Source: Acetobacteraceae bacterium | GTDB lineage: Bacteria; Pseudomonadota; Alphaproteobacteria; Acetobacterales; Acetobacteraceae | NCBI GenBank assembly: GCA_027482245.1 | Contig: JAIXWG010000034.1 | Location: 1-64,000, forward strand | Length of the DNA stretch: 64,000 bases | Reading direction: 5' to 3' | Shown: in pieces, positions 36,183-44,425 of the stretch | Layout of the letters: each line of letters opens with the position of its first letter | Position numbering within the stretch: position 1 is the first letter of the stretch | Position numbers and translations under genes: made by a program | Notes under the pieces: generated by a model | What the model was told of the DNA's origin: nothing | The model's input: the letters and a program-made list of their open reading frames with translations, nothing else | Databases searched by the model: none

Positions 36183-36462
36183 CGGCACGCTCCGCCTGCT
36201 GCGCGGCGCCACCCTGGCCCTGCTGGCCTGGTTCGGCGGCATGGCGGCGCTGGCACTGGTGGTGGACCCGCCAGGCGCCATCGCCTTCGGGCCCTCCGCC
36301 TCCCTCGCCCGGGCGGTGGGGGCGACGGATGCGGCGCTGATCGAGACGGGACGCGGCTTCGTGCTGCTGCGGGACGAGGCGCCGGGGCTGCCGGCGCGGC
36401 TCTATGCCAATGGGGCGTGGTTCGTGTGGCCGGCGCTGCCGAAGGGGTGTCTGCGGCTTTGA
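36172..36462 (+). CDS. Small hypothetical membrane-anchored protein
   Basis: 96-aa protein with one TM segment (LLRGATLALLAWFGGMAALALVV, about 9-31) and a short C-terminal domain (ALIETGRGFVLLRDEAPGLPARLYANGAWFVWPALPKGC). Overlaps the preceding gene by 11 nt; last of the cassette. The REP-like repeat copy 2 begins at its stop codon and may end the transcript. Confidence 0.65.
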   Translation: MTTDGTLRLLRGATLALLAWFGGMAALALVVDPPGAIAFGPSASLARAVGATDAALIETGRGFVLLRDEAPGLPARLYANGAWFVWPALPKGCLRL

Positions 36463-36530
36463 TGGGGAAGGCTCTGCCTTCCCAATGCCCCATCCGCCAG
36501 GGGACAGAGCCCCCTGGACCATCGTCAGTT
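36461..36530. repeat. REP-like dispersed palindromic repeat, copy 2
   Basis: Reverse-complement copy of the element at 13500-13568, with a few base changes: GGGGAAGGC-tct-GCCTTCCC and CCAGGGG...CCCCTGG hairpins, ending in gaccatcgtcagtt against gaccatcatcagtt in copy 1. It fills the gap between convergent genes and reaches the stop codon of the hyfI-like gene. Confidence 0.75.
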
Positions 36531-37110
36531 ATGGCGCGGGCTCTGCGGCGGCTCCGGCCACCACGCGCTTCGGCTCCTCCTGCGCCCCTAGCAGCGCCAG
36601 CAGCCCCTCCAGCAGCTGCGCCGGCGCGGGCGGGCAGCCCGGGATCACCAGGTCCACGGGCAGCACAGGGGGCACGCCGCCCTCCACCGCATAACTGCCC
36701 TTGAAGACGCCGCCATCCGCCGCGCAATCGCCGACGGCCACCACCCAGCAGGGCTCCGGCGTGCAGGCGCGCGTGCGTTCCAGCGCCTCCCGCATGTTGC
36801 GCGTCACCGGCCCCGTCACCAGCAGCACATCGGCATGCCGTGGGGAGGCGACGAAGCGCAGCCCGAAACGCTCGAGGTCGTAGAGCACGCCGTTCAGCGC
36901 ATTCACCTCCAGCTCGCAGCCATTGCAGGACCCGGCATCGACCTGGCGGATGGCCAGGCTCCGGCCGAGCCGGGCCCGCGCCGTCGCCTCCACCCGCGCG
37001 GCCAGCGCCTCCACCACCTCCGGCGGCGGCGGGGTCGCGGGCTCCGTCAGGGGTTTGCCCACCAGCCCCTGGGCGAGGCGGGGCCAGAGCAGGCGGCCGA
37101 AGGTCTTCAT
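36529..37110 (-). CDS. Hydrogenase-4/NuoB-like Fe-S small subunit (HyfI-like)
   Basis: 193-aa small subunit of a membrane-bound hydrogenase-like complex. It keeps all ligands of the proximal [4Fe-4S] cluster: Cys62-x-x-Cys65 (SCNGCELEVNALN), Cys129 (GDCAADGG) and Cys159 (IPGCPP). The N-terminus MKTFGRLLWPRL is typical of HyfI/HycG. It would take electrons to or from the large subunit encoded upstream. Its ATG overlaps the stop of the preceding 78-aa gene (ATGA), and it is separated from the large-subunit gene by that gene plus a hairpin array, an unusual arrangement. Confidence 0.88.
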   Translation of the reverse strand: MKTFGRLLWPRLAQGLVGKPLTEPATPPPPEVVEALAARVEATARARLGRSLAIRQVDAGSCNGCELEVNALNGVLYDLERFGLRFVASPRHADVLLVTGPVTRNMREALERTRACTPEPCWVVAVGDCAADGGVFKGSYAVEGGVPPVLPVDLVIPGCPPAPAQLLEGLLALLGAQEEPKRVVAGAAAEPAP

Positions 37111-37343
37111 GCCGTGCGCGCCATCCTCATCAGGTCATTGCCCTCGGGGTCGCGCAGCAGCAGCTCCGTCCCCGGCGGCACCCGCTCCACGATCCAGCCG
37201 ATCTCGTCCAGCGCATGGGCGCGGTCGGAATAGGCCCAGTGCTCCAGCACGCCGCGGCCGGGGTCGGGCCTGAACAGCGTGACGGTGAACTGGCCCGTGG
37301 CGCCCTTTGCGGCGCTGGCCTTGCTGTGGGCGCGACCACTCAT
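37107..37343 (-). CDS. 78-aa hypothetical protein coupled to HyfI-like gene
   Basis: MSGRAHSKASAAKG... followed by a compact region (QFTVTLFRPDPGRGVLEHWAYSDRAHALDEIGW) and ending in LLLRDPEGNDLMRMARTA. No Cys, no TM, no family recognised. Coding is supported by the ATGA overlap with the hyfI-like start and by unbiased globular composition. It sits between the large- and small-subunit genes of the hydrogenase-like operon, so it may be an assembly or regulatory factor, or an inserted gene. Confidence 0.6.
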   Translation of the reverse strand: MSGRAHSKASAAKGATGQFTVTLFRPDPGRGVLEHWAYSDRAHALDEIGWIVERVPPGTELLLRDPEGNDLMRMARTA

Positions 37344-37425
37344 CGGCCGAACACAGCCGAAACCGCTGCGCCTGTCACCCGACACCTTCGCGACGGCATA
37401 CCACCGGCGCGATTGACTGTCCGGC

Positions 37426-37519
37426 GGCCGGCGAAGCCGGCCGAGGCCGCGAACGCGGCCCGCGGCAAGTGCCGCGCAGCCAAGCGCGCGGAGCGCGCGC
37501 CCGGCGCTTGAGGGCACGA
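37426..37519. repeat. Array of four GC-rich hairpins, with a relative at 45008
   Basis: Four perfect hairpins in a row: GGCCGGC-gaa-GCCGGCC (37426-37442), GGCCGC-gaac-GCGGCC (37445-37460), CGCGGCA-ag-TGCCGCG (37461-37476) and GCGCGC-gga-GCGCGC (37484-37498), ending with gcttgagggcacga. The second hairpin and the tail recur at 45080-45114. It lies in the 214-bp gap between the hyfG-like gene and the 78-aa gene. Confidence 0.65.
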
Positions 37520-37557
37520 AAAACATGCCAACGAGTCGCTGCAAGCGGCCGTTGGCC

Positions 37558-39072
37558 TCACAGGTCCACACCGCTGTAGGAGCAGTTGAAGGATTTGTTG
37601 CACAGGGGGAAATCGGCGACGATGTTGCCCTCGATCGCCGCTTCCAGCAGGGGCCATTGCAGCCAGGACGGGTCGCGCGGGAAGACGGCGCGGATCAGCC
37701 CGCCATCATCCAGCGCCATCCAGGTCACGATCTCGCCCCGGAAGCCCTCCACCACCGCGATCCCCTCGCCGCCCTTCTGCGGCAGCGACTGGTGGATTTC
37801 CCCCAGTGGCGCCGCCGCCAGGGCTTCGCGGACGAGCGCGATGGAATCGGTCAACTCCGCGATCCGCACGCGGACGCGCGCATCGACATCGCCCTCGGTC
37901 CGCAGCGCCGCCTCTGGCACCAGCGACTCATAGGGCGCATGGGGCAGGGCGATGCGCGCATCGAAGGCCCGGCCGGAGGCCCGGCCCACATAACCCCCCG
38001 CCGCGAAAGCCGCCGCCAGGGCGGGCTTCAGGAAGCCCGTGCCGACCACGCGGTCCTGCAGGCTGGCATGGCTGTCATAGATCGAGACCAGCGCGGGGAC
38101 CTCCGCCTCCACCGCCGCCAGCGCGGCGAGGATGGCGTCCGTCCCGCCCGGCAGCATCTCCATCGCGAGCCCGCCGGGGATGACGCGGTCCATCATCAGG
38201 CGGTGGCCGAAGGCGGCTGCGTTGGCCCGCAGCACGCTTTCCCGCAACACGCCGAGCCGCGCATGGGGGAAGGCGAAGGCGGCGTCGTTGCAGACGAAGC
38301 CCCAGTCGTTCAGGTGGTTCGCGATCCGCTCCAGCTCCAGCATCACGCAACGCAGCCAGATGGCGCGGGGCGGCGGCGTGGTGCCGGTCGCGGATTCGGC
38401 GGCCAGGGCGAAGGCCAGAGCATGCGCGACCGTGGTGTCGCCGGAAATCCGCGCGGCGTAGCGGGCGGCGGCGCGGGGGGACTTGCCCACCATCAGCCCG
38501 ATCGTGCCCTTGTGCGTGTAGCCCAGCCGCTGTTCCAGCCGGACCACCATCTCCCCCTGCACGGTGAAGCGGAAATGCCCGGGCTCGATGATGCCGGCAT
38601 GGACGGGGCCGACGGGAATCTGGTGCCAGCCCTCGCCCTCGATGGGCAGGAATTCCGGCTGCTCCGCCGGCAGCGTCCGCCGCAGCGGCTTTGCCGCATG
38701 CGGGCCGATCACGGGCCAGCGCCCATGGTCCAGCCAGGGGCGGAGATCGACGCCGCCCTCGGCCCGCAGCGCCCAGAGGTCGCCCATCATCCGCTCGAAC
38801 CGCACCGCCCCGGGCCGGGCCGGGGAGAGCGCGGGGTAGTGCCCGTCCTGCACCGGCGTGGAGGCCAGCAGCAGCGTGTTCTCGACCTCATCGAGGAAGG
38901 CCGCGTGGACGAAGCCCGGCTCCGCCCAGAAGGACAGCAGCGCCAGCGTCGGCTCCGCGGCCAGCGCATCGCGCAGGTCGCCGAAGGCGGCGGGGGCCAG
39001 CAGGTAGCGTTCGAAGGGCGCGCAGCCCTGCGGCGCGCCGCGCCGGATCCAGGCGGAGGCCGCGCCGCTCAT
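37558..39072 (-). CDS. Hydrogenase-4-like large subunit without NiFe cysteines (HyfG-like)
   Basis: 504-aa fusion of a NuoC-like N-terminal part and a NuoD/HycE-like large subunit (IPVGPVHAGIIEPGHFRFTVQGE, RLGYTHKGTIGLMVGKSP). In true [NiFe] enzymes a CxxC follows at RxCGxC; here residues 208-213 read RISGDT. The C-terminal CxxC is replaced by Cys491 and Cys497 spaced CNKSFNC. It therefore cannot hold a normal NiFe centre and resembles the energy-converting-hydrogenase-related (Ehr) proteins and NuoD. Overlaps hyfF-like by 4 nt (ATGA). Probably part of an ion-pumping redox complex of unknown substrate. Confidence 0.88.
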   Translation of the reverse strand: MSGAASAWIRRGAPQGCAPFERYLLAPAAFGDLRDALAAEPTLALLSFWAEPGFVHAAFLDEVENTLLLASTPVQDGHYPALSPARPGAVRFERMMGDLWALRAEGGVDLRPWLDHGRWPVIGPHAAKPLRRTLPAEQPEFLPIEGEGWHQIPVGPVHAGIIEPGHFRFTVQGEMVVRLEQRLGYTHKGTIGLMVGKSPRAAARYAARISGDTTVAHALAFALAAESATGTTPPPRAIWLRCVMLELERIANHLNDWGFVCNDAAFAFPHARLGVLRESVLRANAAAFGHRLMMDRVIPGGLAMEMLPGGTDAILAALAAVEAEVPALVSIYDSHASLQDRVVGTGFLKPALAAAFAAGGYVGRASGRAFDARIALPHAPYESLVPEAALRTEGDVDARVRVRIAELTDSIALVREALAAAPLGEIHQSLPQKGGEGIAVVEGFRGEIVTWMALDDGGLIRAVFPRDPSWLQWPLLEAAIEGNIVADFPLCNKSFNCSYSGVDL

Positions 39073-40526
39073 CCGATCATCCTCGCGCCATCCCGCAGCA
39101 GCGCGGCGAGCCCGGCGGGCGCGGCCAGCGCCAGCAGCGCCGCCAGCACCAGGTGCAGCCAGGTGGGGATGCTGGCCCAGAGCACGCCGCCCGGCAGGGT
39201 GAAGGCGCCCTCCGCCGGGTTGTCGGGCGTGGGCGCCCCGAGGCAGAGCCGCTGCATCACCGTCACCAGCGCGGCGGCGGCCACCAGCAGGCCGAGGCCG
39301 AGCGGCAGCAGCAGCCAGGGCTGCGACCCCGCGGTCGCCGCCACCATGGAGAATTCGGAGACGAAGAGCGTGAAGGGCGGCAGCCCCGCCAGCGCCGCGA
39401 TCCCCAAGGCCAGCGCCCAGCCGAGCCCCGGATGGCTCGCGGCCAGCCCCCCGATATCGGCGACCTTCTGGCTGCCCTTGATCTGCGCCGCCGCGCCGAC
39501 CGCGAAGAAGACGCCCGACTTCACCAGCGAATGCCCCAGCATGTGCAGCAGCCCCGCCAGGTTCGCGGCCGCGCCGCCGATGCCGAAGGCGAAGGTCGCC
39601 AGGCCCATATGCTCGATGCTGCTCCAGGCGAACAACCGCCGCGCATCCCGCCGCCGCCACAGCGCGAAGCCCGCCAGCAGCAGCGACGCCAGCCCGAACC
39701 CCACCATGAGATGCCCCGGCGGCAGCGCGCCGGGATGCGCGCCGACAATCGCCTTGGCCCGTAGCACGGCGAACAGCGCGGCGTTCAGCAGCAGGCCGGA
39801 CAGCACGGCGTTGATGGGCAGCGGACCCTCGGCTTCCGCATCCGGCAGCCAGGAATGCAGCGGCACCAGCCCCGCCTTGGTGCCATACCCCACCAGCAGG
39901 AAGACGAAGGCGAGGCTCAGCACGCCCGGATCGCAGCGCGCCGCCACCGCCTGCAGCGCGCCCCAGGACAGGCCCGGATCACCCGCGCCGATCACCGGCT
40001 GCGCCGCCAGGTACAGCAGGATCGTCCCGAACAGGGCGAGGGCGATGCCGACGCCGCAGAGGATGAAGAACTTCCACGCCGCCTCCACCGCGGATGGCGT
40101 GCCATGGACGGCAACCATCAGCACGGAGGCGAGCGTCGCGATCTCGATCGCCACCCACATGACGCCGAGATTGTCCGACAACAGCGCCAGGAACTGCGCG
40201 CCCATGAAGACCTGGAAGGCGGCGTGATAGGCTCGCGCGCGCAGGTCGTCGAAGCGCTCGGCATCGACCGTGGCGGCGGAGAAGGCGGCGGTGGTGAGGC
40301 CGACGATCGCCGACAGCAGCACGAAGGGCAGGTTCAGCGCATCGGTGCGCGTCCACCCCTGCACGCCGAAAGGCTGCGCCAGCAGGATCAGCGCCAGCAC
40401 CAGGCTTACCGCGGAGACGCCGAGGTTGATGAAGGCCGGCAGGCGGCCGCGCGGGGCCATTGCAGCCAGCGCGCCAGCGCCGATCCAGGGGAGGAAGACG
40501 ATCGCCCAGGACAGGTGAAATGTCAT
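39069..40526 (-). CDS. hyfF: Hydrogenase-4 component F-like antiporter subunit
   Basis: 485-aa Mrp/NuoN/NuoM-type membrane subunit with about 13-14 TM helices. Proton-channel motifs are visible: MWVAIEIATLASVLMVAVHG (Glu in TM5), the Lys in GTKAGLVPLHSWLPDAEAEGP, and SSIEHMGLATFAFGIGG; HMLGHSLVKSGVFFAVG carries the later Lys. ATGA overlaps on both sides place it firmly in the operon. Expected to couple redox chemistry to proton or sodium movement. Confidence 0.9.
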   Translation of the reverse strand: MTFHLSWAIVFLPWIGAGALAAMAPRGRLPAFINLGVSAVSLVLALILLAQPFGVQGWTRTDALNLPFVLLSAIVGLTTAAFSAATVDAERFDDLRARAYHAAFQVFMGAQFLALLSDNLGVMWVAIEIATLASVLMVAVHGTPSAVEAAWKFFILCGVGIALALFGTILLYLAAQPVIGAGDPGLSWGALQAVAARCDPGVLSLAFVFLLVGYGTKAGLVPLHSWLPDAEAEGPLPINAVLSGLLLNAALFAVLRAKAIVGAHPGALPPGHLMVGFGLASLLLAGFALWRRRDARRLFAWSSIEHMGLATFAFGIGGAAANLAGLLHMLGHSLVKSGVFFAVGAAAQIKGSQKVADIGGLAASHPGLGWALALGIAALAGLPPFTLFVSEFSMVAATAGSQPWLLLPLGLGLLVAAAALVTVMQRLCLGAPTPDNPAEGAFTLPGGVLWASIPTWLHLVLAALLALAAPAGLAALLRDGARMIG

Positions 40527-41200
40527 GCCGGCGGCTCCTCGCCGCGGGCGCGATGGAGGAAGGAGGTGTCCAGCGTCTCCAGCCGGTCGCGGATCTGGAA
40601 GACGACGACGCCGCCGACCACCGCCACCATCAGCACCAGCGCCGCCGTGGACAACTCCACCACCAGCGGCATGCCCGTGACGGCGACAGCACCCAGGATC
40701 AGCCCATTCTCCAGGCTCATCAGCCCGATCACCTGGCTGATGGCATTCCGCCGCGTGATCATCATCAGCATGCCCAGCAGCACGACGGAGAGCGCGAGCG
40801 CCAGATCCTCCCGCGTCAGGGCCTGGGCCTGGCCCGCCGTGATCGGCAGCACCACGAGCACCGACAACCCGACCAGCGCCACCGCCGCCAGCAGCGACGG
40901 CCCGACGCCAAGCGCCGGTTCCACCGCCCGCTGCAAGCCGAAGCGGCCGAGCACATGGCGCAGCGCCAGCGGGATCAGCACCGCCTTCGCCACCACGGCG
41001 ATCACCGCGGTCACATAGAGCCCCGCCGCCCCCTGGATGTAGCCCTGCCAGGCCGCGGCGGCGGCCAGCAGCGCGCCCTGCACGGCGAAGGCGTTGATCA
41101 CCGCATCGATCCGCCGCTGGTAGAGCAGCACGAAGGACAGCAGCAGCACCCCGCCCCCCAGCAGATGCGCGATGTCATAGGCGGGCGAGCCGAAGGTCAT
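40523..41200 (-). CDS. hyfE: Hydrogenase-4 component E-like membrane subunit
   Basis: 225-aa membrane protein with about six to seven TM helices, matching HyfE: KAVLIPLALRHVLGRFG in the middle, MLMMITRRNAISQVIGLMSLENGLILGAV (the NuoK-like conserved Glu in SLENG) and VVFQIRDRLETLDTSFLHRARG at the end. ATG at 41200 overlaps the hyfC-like stop (ATGA). Confidence 0.9.
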   Translation of the reverse strand: MTFGSPAYDIAHLLGGGVLLLSFVLLYQRRIDAVINAFAVQGALLAAAAAWQGYIQGAAGLYVTAVIAVVAKAVLIPLALRHVLGRFGLQRAVEPALGVGPSLLAAVALVGLSVLVVLPITAGQAQALTREDLALALSVVLLGMLMMITRRNAISQVIGLMSLENGLILGAVAVTGMPLVVELSTAALVLMVAVVGGVVVFQIRDRLETLDTSFLHRARGEEPPA

Positions 41201-42159
41201 GCCAGCCTCGTCGAGACGAACAGCAGCAGCGCGCCGAGCAACCCCAGCAGCAGCGCCGCCCCCAGGAATTCCGGCACCCGGAAGACGCGCATCTTGGCGA
41301 TGGCGCTTTCGAAGACGGCCAGCGCCAGGCACAGCACGCCCATCTTGGCGATGAAGGCCAGCAGCCCGATCACCCACCCCACCGGCGCGAAGCCCACCGG
41401 CGCGGTACCGAACGGAAAGAAGATCGCCGCCAGCAGCGCGAGCCAGAGGGTCAGCCGCAGCGCCGCCGCAGCCTCCCACAGCGCCAGGTGGCGGCCGGAG
41501 GCCTCGAGGATCATCGCCTCATGCACCATGGTGAGTTCGAGGTGCGTGGCCGGGTTGTCCACGGGGATGCGCGCATTCTCCGCCACCGCCACGGCCAGCA
41601 GCGCCACCAGCGCCAGGCCGAGCGAGACGCGGAGCCCCAGCGCCCCCTCCTGGAACGTCCCCGCGATGGCGTCGAGGCCCGTGGTGCCAGCCAGGATCGC
41701 GAAGCTCATCACCGCCAGCAGCAGCGCCGGTTCCGCCAGCGCGGCGAAGCTCATCTCCCGCGCCGCGCCGAGCCCGCCGAAGGCGGTGCCCACGTCCAGG
41801 CCCGCCAGCGCCATCGCGACGCGCCCCAGCGCCAGCAGCCCCGCGATCAGCACGAGGTCCGCGAGCGGCGCGAAGGCCATGCCCCGCGCGAAGGACGGCA
41901 CCAGCGCCACCGCGGCCAGGGCGGCCCCGGCGCCGAGATAGGGCGCCGCCCGGCTGATCCAGCTGGCATTCTCCGCCAGCACCGGCCGCTTCAGCAGCAG
42001 CTTGCGGAAATCCCGCAGCGGCTGCAGCGGGCTGGCGCCGATCCGGCCCATCATGCGCGCCTTCAGCCATCGGATGACGCCGACGACCAGCGGTGCGGCC
42101 ACCAGCATCAGCGCCAGGTGGATCGCCTGGGTCAGCAGCCCCCAGAGGAACGCCATCAT
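41197..42159 (-). CDS. hyfC: Hydrogenase-4 component C-like (NuoH/HycD-type) membrane subunit
   Basis: 320-aa NuoH-like subunit with about eight TM helices that links the peripheral arm to the membrane. Signature stretches are GASPLQPLRDFRKLLLKRPVL, NARIPVDNPATHLELTMVHEAMILE (the conserved Glu-rich loop) and KMRVFRVPEFLGAALLLGLLG. Tandem ATGs at 42159/42156; the first overlaps the hyfB-like stop. Confidence 0.92.
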   Translation of the reverse strand: MMAFLWGLLTQAIHLALMLVAAPLVVGVIRWLKARMMGRIGASPLQPLRDFRKLLLKRPVLAENASWISRAAPYLGAGAALAAVALVPSFARGMAFAPLADLVLIAGLLALGRVAMALAGLDVGTAFGGLGAAREMSFAALAEPALLLAVMSFAILAGTTGLDAIAGTFQEGALGLRVSLGLALVALLAVAVAENARIPVDNPATHLELTMVHEAMILEASGRHLALWEAAAALRLTLWLALLAAIFFPFGTAPVGFAPVGWVIGLLAFIAKMGVLCLALAVFESAIAKMRVFRVPEFLGAALLLGLLGALLLFVSTRLA

Positions 42160-44195
42160 CGTGCCTCCAGCCAGGCGATCAGCGCCAGCAGCGCGACCAG
42201 CGTGCCGAAGGGCAGCATGAGGCATTGGGCGAGGGTCAGGTCGCGCAGCCTCTCCGTCCGCGCCACCACCGAATCCCGCAGCCGGGCGAGGGGGGCCAGC
42301 AGGAAGCGGTCGGAGGGATCGGCGAAGCCGGCCTCGATCCGTGCCGGGCCGGGATCGCCGGGCGACGGCATCGCCACGCGTTCATGCACCGCCAGCACCG
42401 GGTTCCCCAGCATCCGCCGCAGCGGCTGGCCGAGGCCCGCCGCGCTGGGCTGGGTGATCGGGTCGCCGAAGGGCAGGTGCTGCGGCGGCGCGATGAAGCC
42501 GCAATCCCAGGCCGGGCTCCGCGCGACACCTGCTGGCGCCCGGCGCTTCACGGCGAAGACGATCGCCGCGCCCAGCGCGGCCAGCAGCAGCGCGATGCCG
42601 AGCGGCATGTAGGCCCCCGCGCCATCGCCGACGCTGATGGCGCCGATCGTCGCGCGTTCCGTCACATCCTGCCGCACCAGCACCTGCAGCGCGCCTTCCG
42701 CCAGCGCCAGCATCGGCCCCGGCAGCAGGCCGAACAGCACGGTCAGCCCCGCCGGCAGCAGCAGCGCGGCACGCGCGAACCAGGGACCGTCCTGCGCGCC
42801 CGCGGCGCGGGGCGTGCGGGGCCGGCCGAGGAAGGCCATGCCGAACAGTCGCACCATCGCCGCCGCCGCCAGCGCGGCCGCCAGCGCGGCCATCGCCACA
42901 ACCCCCACCGCCAGCACCTGGAAGGCCAGGTCGCCGACCCGCCAGGCCGCCAGCAGCGCCTGCAGCAGCAGCCATTCGCCGGCGAAGCCCGACAGCGGCG
43001 GCAGGCTCGCCGCCGCGCCGACACCCACCAGCACCGCCGCCGCGGTCCAGGGCATGGCGTGGATCAGCCCGCCGAGGCGATCGAGCCGCCGGGACGCCGC
43101 GCCGTGCAGCACCTCCCCCAGCCCCAGGAACAGCAAGGATTTGAACAGCGCGTGGTTCAGCGCGTGCAGCATCGCCGCCCCCGCCGCCAGCCCCGCCAGC
43201 GCGCCGAGATCCGCCGCCCGGAAGGCGCAGGCGAGGCCGAGGCCGATGGCGATCAGCCCCACATTCTCGATGGTGGAGCAGGCCAGCAGGGTCTTGCTGT
43301 CCTCCTCCAGGTTGGCGCGCAGCGCGCCCAGCACGGCCGATGCCGCGCCCAGCACCAGCAGCGGCACGCCCCACCAGATCGGCTGCGCGGGGCCGCTGAG
43401 GTCCAGCAGCAGCCGCGCCAGGACATAGAGCGCGACCTTGGTCATGGCGCCCGACATCAGGGCGGAGACGTGACTCGGCGCCGCGGGATGGGCGAGCGGC
43501 AGCCAGGCATGGAGTGGCACCAGCCCCGCCTTGGCCCCCGCGCCCGCCACGGCCAGCGCCAGGATGGCGGCGGCGCGCCAGCCCTCCGGCGGCGCGCTCC
43601 GCATGGCGGCGAAGCCGATATCGCCGCCCACGGCCAGCAGCCCGATGGCCGGCGCCAGGCAGAGGCCGGAGAGGATGGCGAAGATCAAATAGAGCCGCGC
43701 GGCGCGCCGGTTCTCCGCACTGTCATGGTCTGCCGCCACGAGCGCCCAGCTGGCGAGCGACATGGCCTCGAACCCCAGCAGCAGCGTCAGGCCGTCGGCG
43801 GCCAGCAGGGTCAGCGCCATGGCGCCGAGGAACAGCGGATAGGCCGCCAGCACGCGGGGCGGCGCGTGGCTGTAGTGCGCCAGCGCGAACAGCGCCGAAC
43901 AGGCGCCCGCCAGGCCCAGCAGCAGCAGGAACCAGGCGGAAAGCCCATCGACCGCCAGCAGCATCGGCGCCCAGCTGCCGGGCATCAGCGGCTGCGGCGC
44001 TGGCGCGCCACCCAGCAGCGCCGCCAGCCCGCAGGCCGCGAAGACCAGGGCGGCGGCCAGCGACCCGCCATGCACGACCATGCCGATGGGCAGCCCACCC
44101 GGCAGCATCAGGGGCAGCGCCCGCCCGGCCGCCAGCACCGGCAGCACGGCCAGCACCACCAGCCCGGCCAGCGTCAGGGAGAGCGCCGTCAGCAC
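42156..44195 (-). CDS. hyfB: Hydrogenase-4 component B-like antiporter subunit
   Basis: 679-aa Mrp/NuoL-type subunit, first gene of the operon. About 15-16 TM helices, with LLLGFEAMSLASWALVA (channel Glu), GAGAKAGLVPLHAWLPLAHPAAPSHVSALMSGAMTKVALY (Lys residues) and HALNHALFKSLLFLGLGEV. A long C-terminal extension (PAWDCGFIAPPQHLPFGDPITQPS...) is typical of HyfB. Divergent from the TRAP genes across a 230-bp intergenic region. Confidence 0.92.
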   Translation of the reverse strand: MLTALSLTLAGLVVLAVLPVLAAGRALPLMLPGGLPIGMVVHGGSLAAALVFAACGLAALLGGAPAPQPLMPGSWAPMLLAVDGLSAWFLLLLGLAGACSALFALAHYSHAPPRVLAAYPLFLGAMALTLLAADGLTLLLGFEAMSLASWALVAADHDSAENRRAARLYLIFAILSGLCLAPAIGLLAVGGDIGFAAMRSAPPEGWRAAAILALAVAGAGAKAGLVPLHAWLPLAHPAAPSHVSALMSGAMTKVALYVLARLLLDLSGPAQPIWWGVPLLVLGAASAVLGALRANLEEDSKTLLACSTIENVGLIAIGLGLACAFRAADLGALAGLAAGAAMLHALNHALFKSLLFLGLGEVLHGAASRRLDRLGGLIHAMPWTAAAVLVGVGAAASLPPLSGFAGEWLLLQALLAAWRVGDLAFQVLAVGVVAMAALAAALAAAAMVRLFGMAFLGRPRTPRAAGAQDGPWFARAALLLPAGLTVLFGLLPGPMLALAEGALQVLVRQDVTERATIGAISVGDGAGAYMPLGIALLLAALGAAIVFAVKRRAPAGVARSPAWDCGFIAPPQHLPFGDPITQPSAAGLGQPLRRMLGNPVLAVHERVAMPSPGDPGPARIEAGFADPSDRFLLAPLARLRDSVVARTERLRDLTLAQCLMLPFGTLVALLALIAWLEAR

Positions 44196-44425
44196 GGCAG
44201 GGCGGGGATGCGCGTCACGCCCCGGACGATACGCAGCAAGCCGGCGGGGCAGAAGGGGGAGGCTGGATCATGGACAGGCCGCAACGACCCGGCCATGCCC
44301 GCGGTTGCATCCCAGGCCAACCGCCGATTGGCCCCTTGGCCTCCGGGATGATGCGGCGCTACATGGCGCGCCTTGGCGCCCCGGCGCCCAAACCACAGGG
44401 ACAGACTGGGAGTGCGCCCGTTTCC

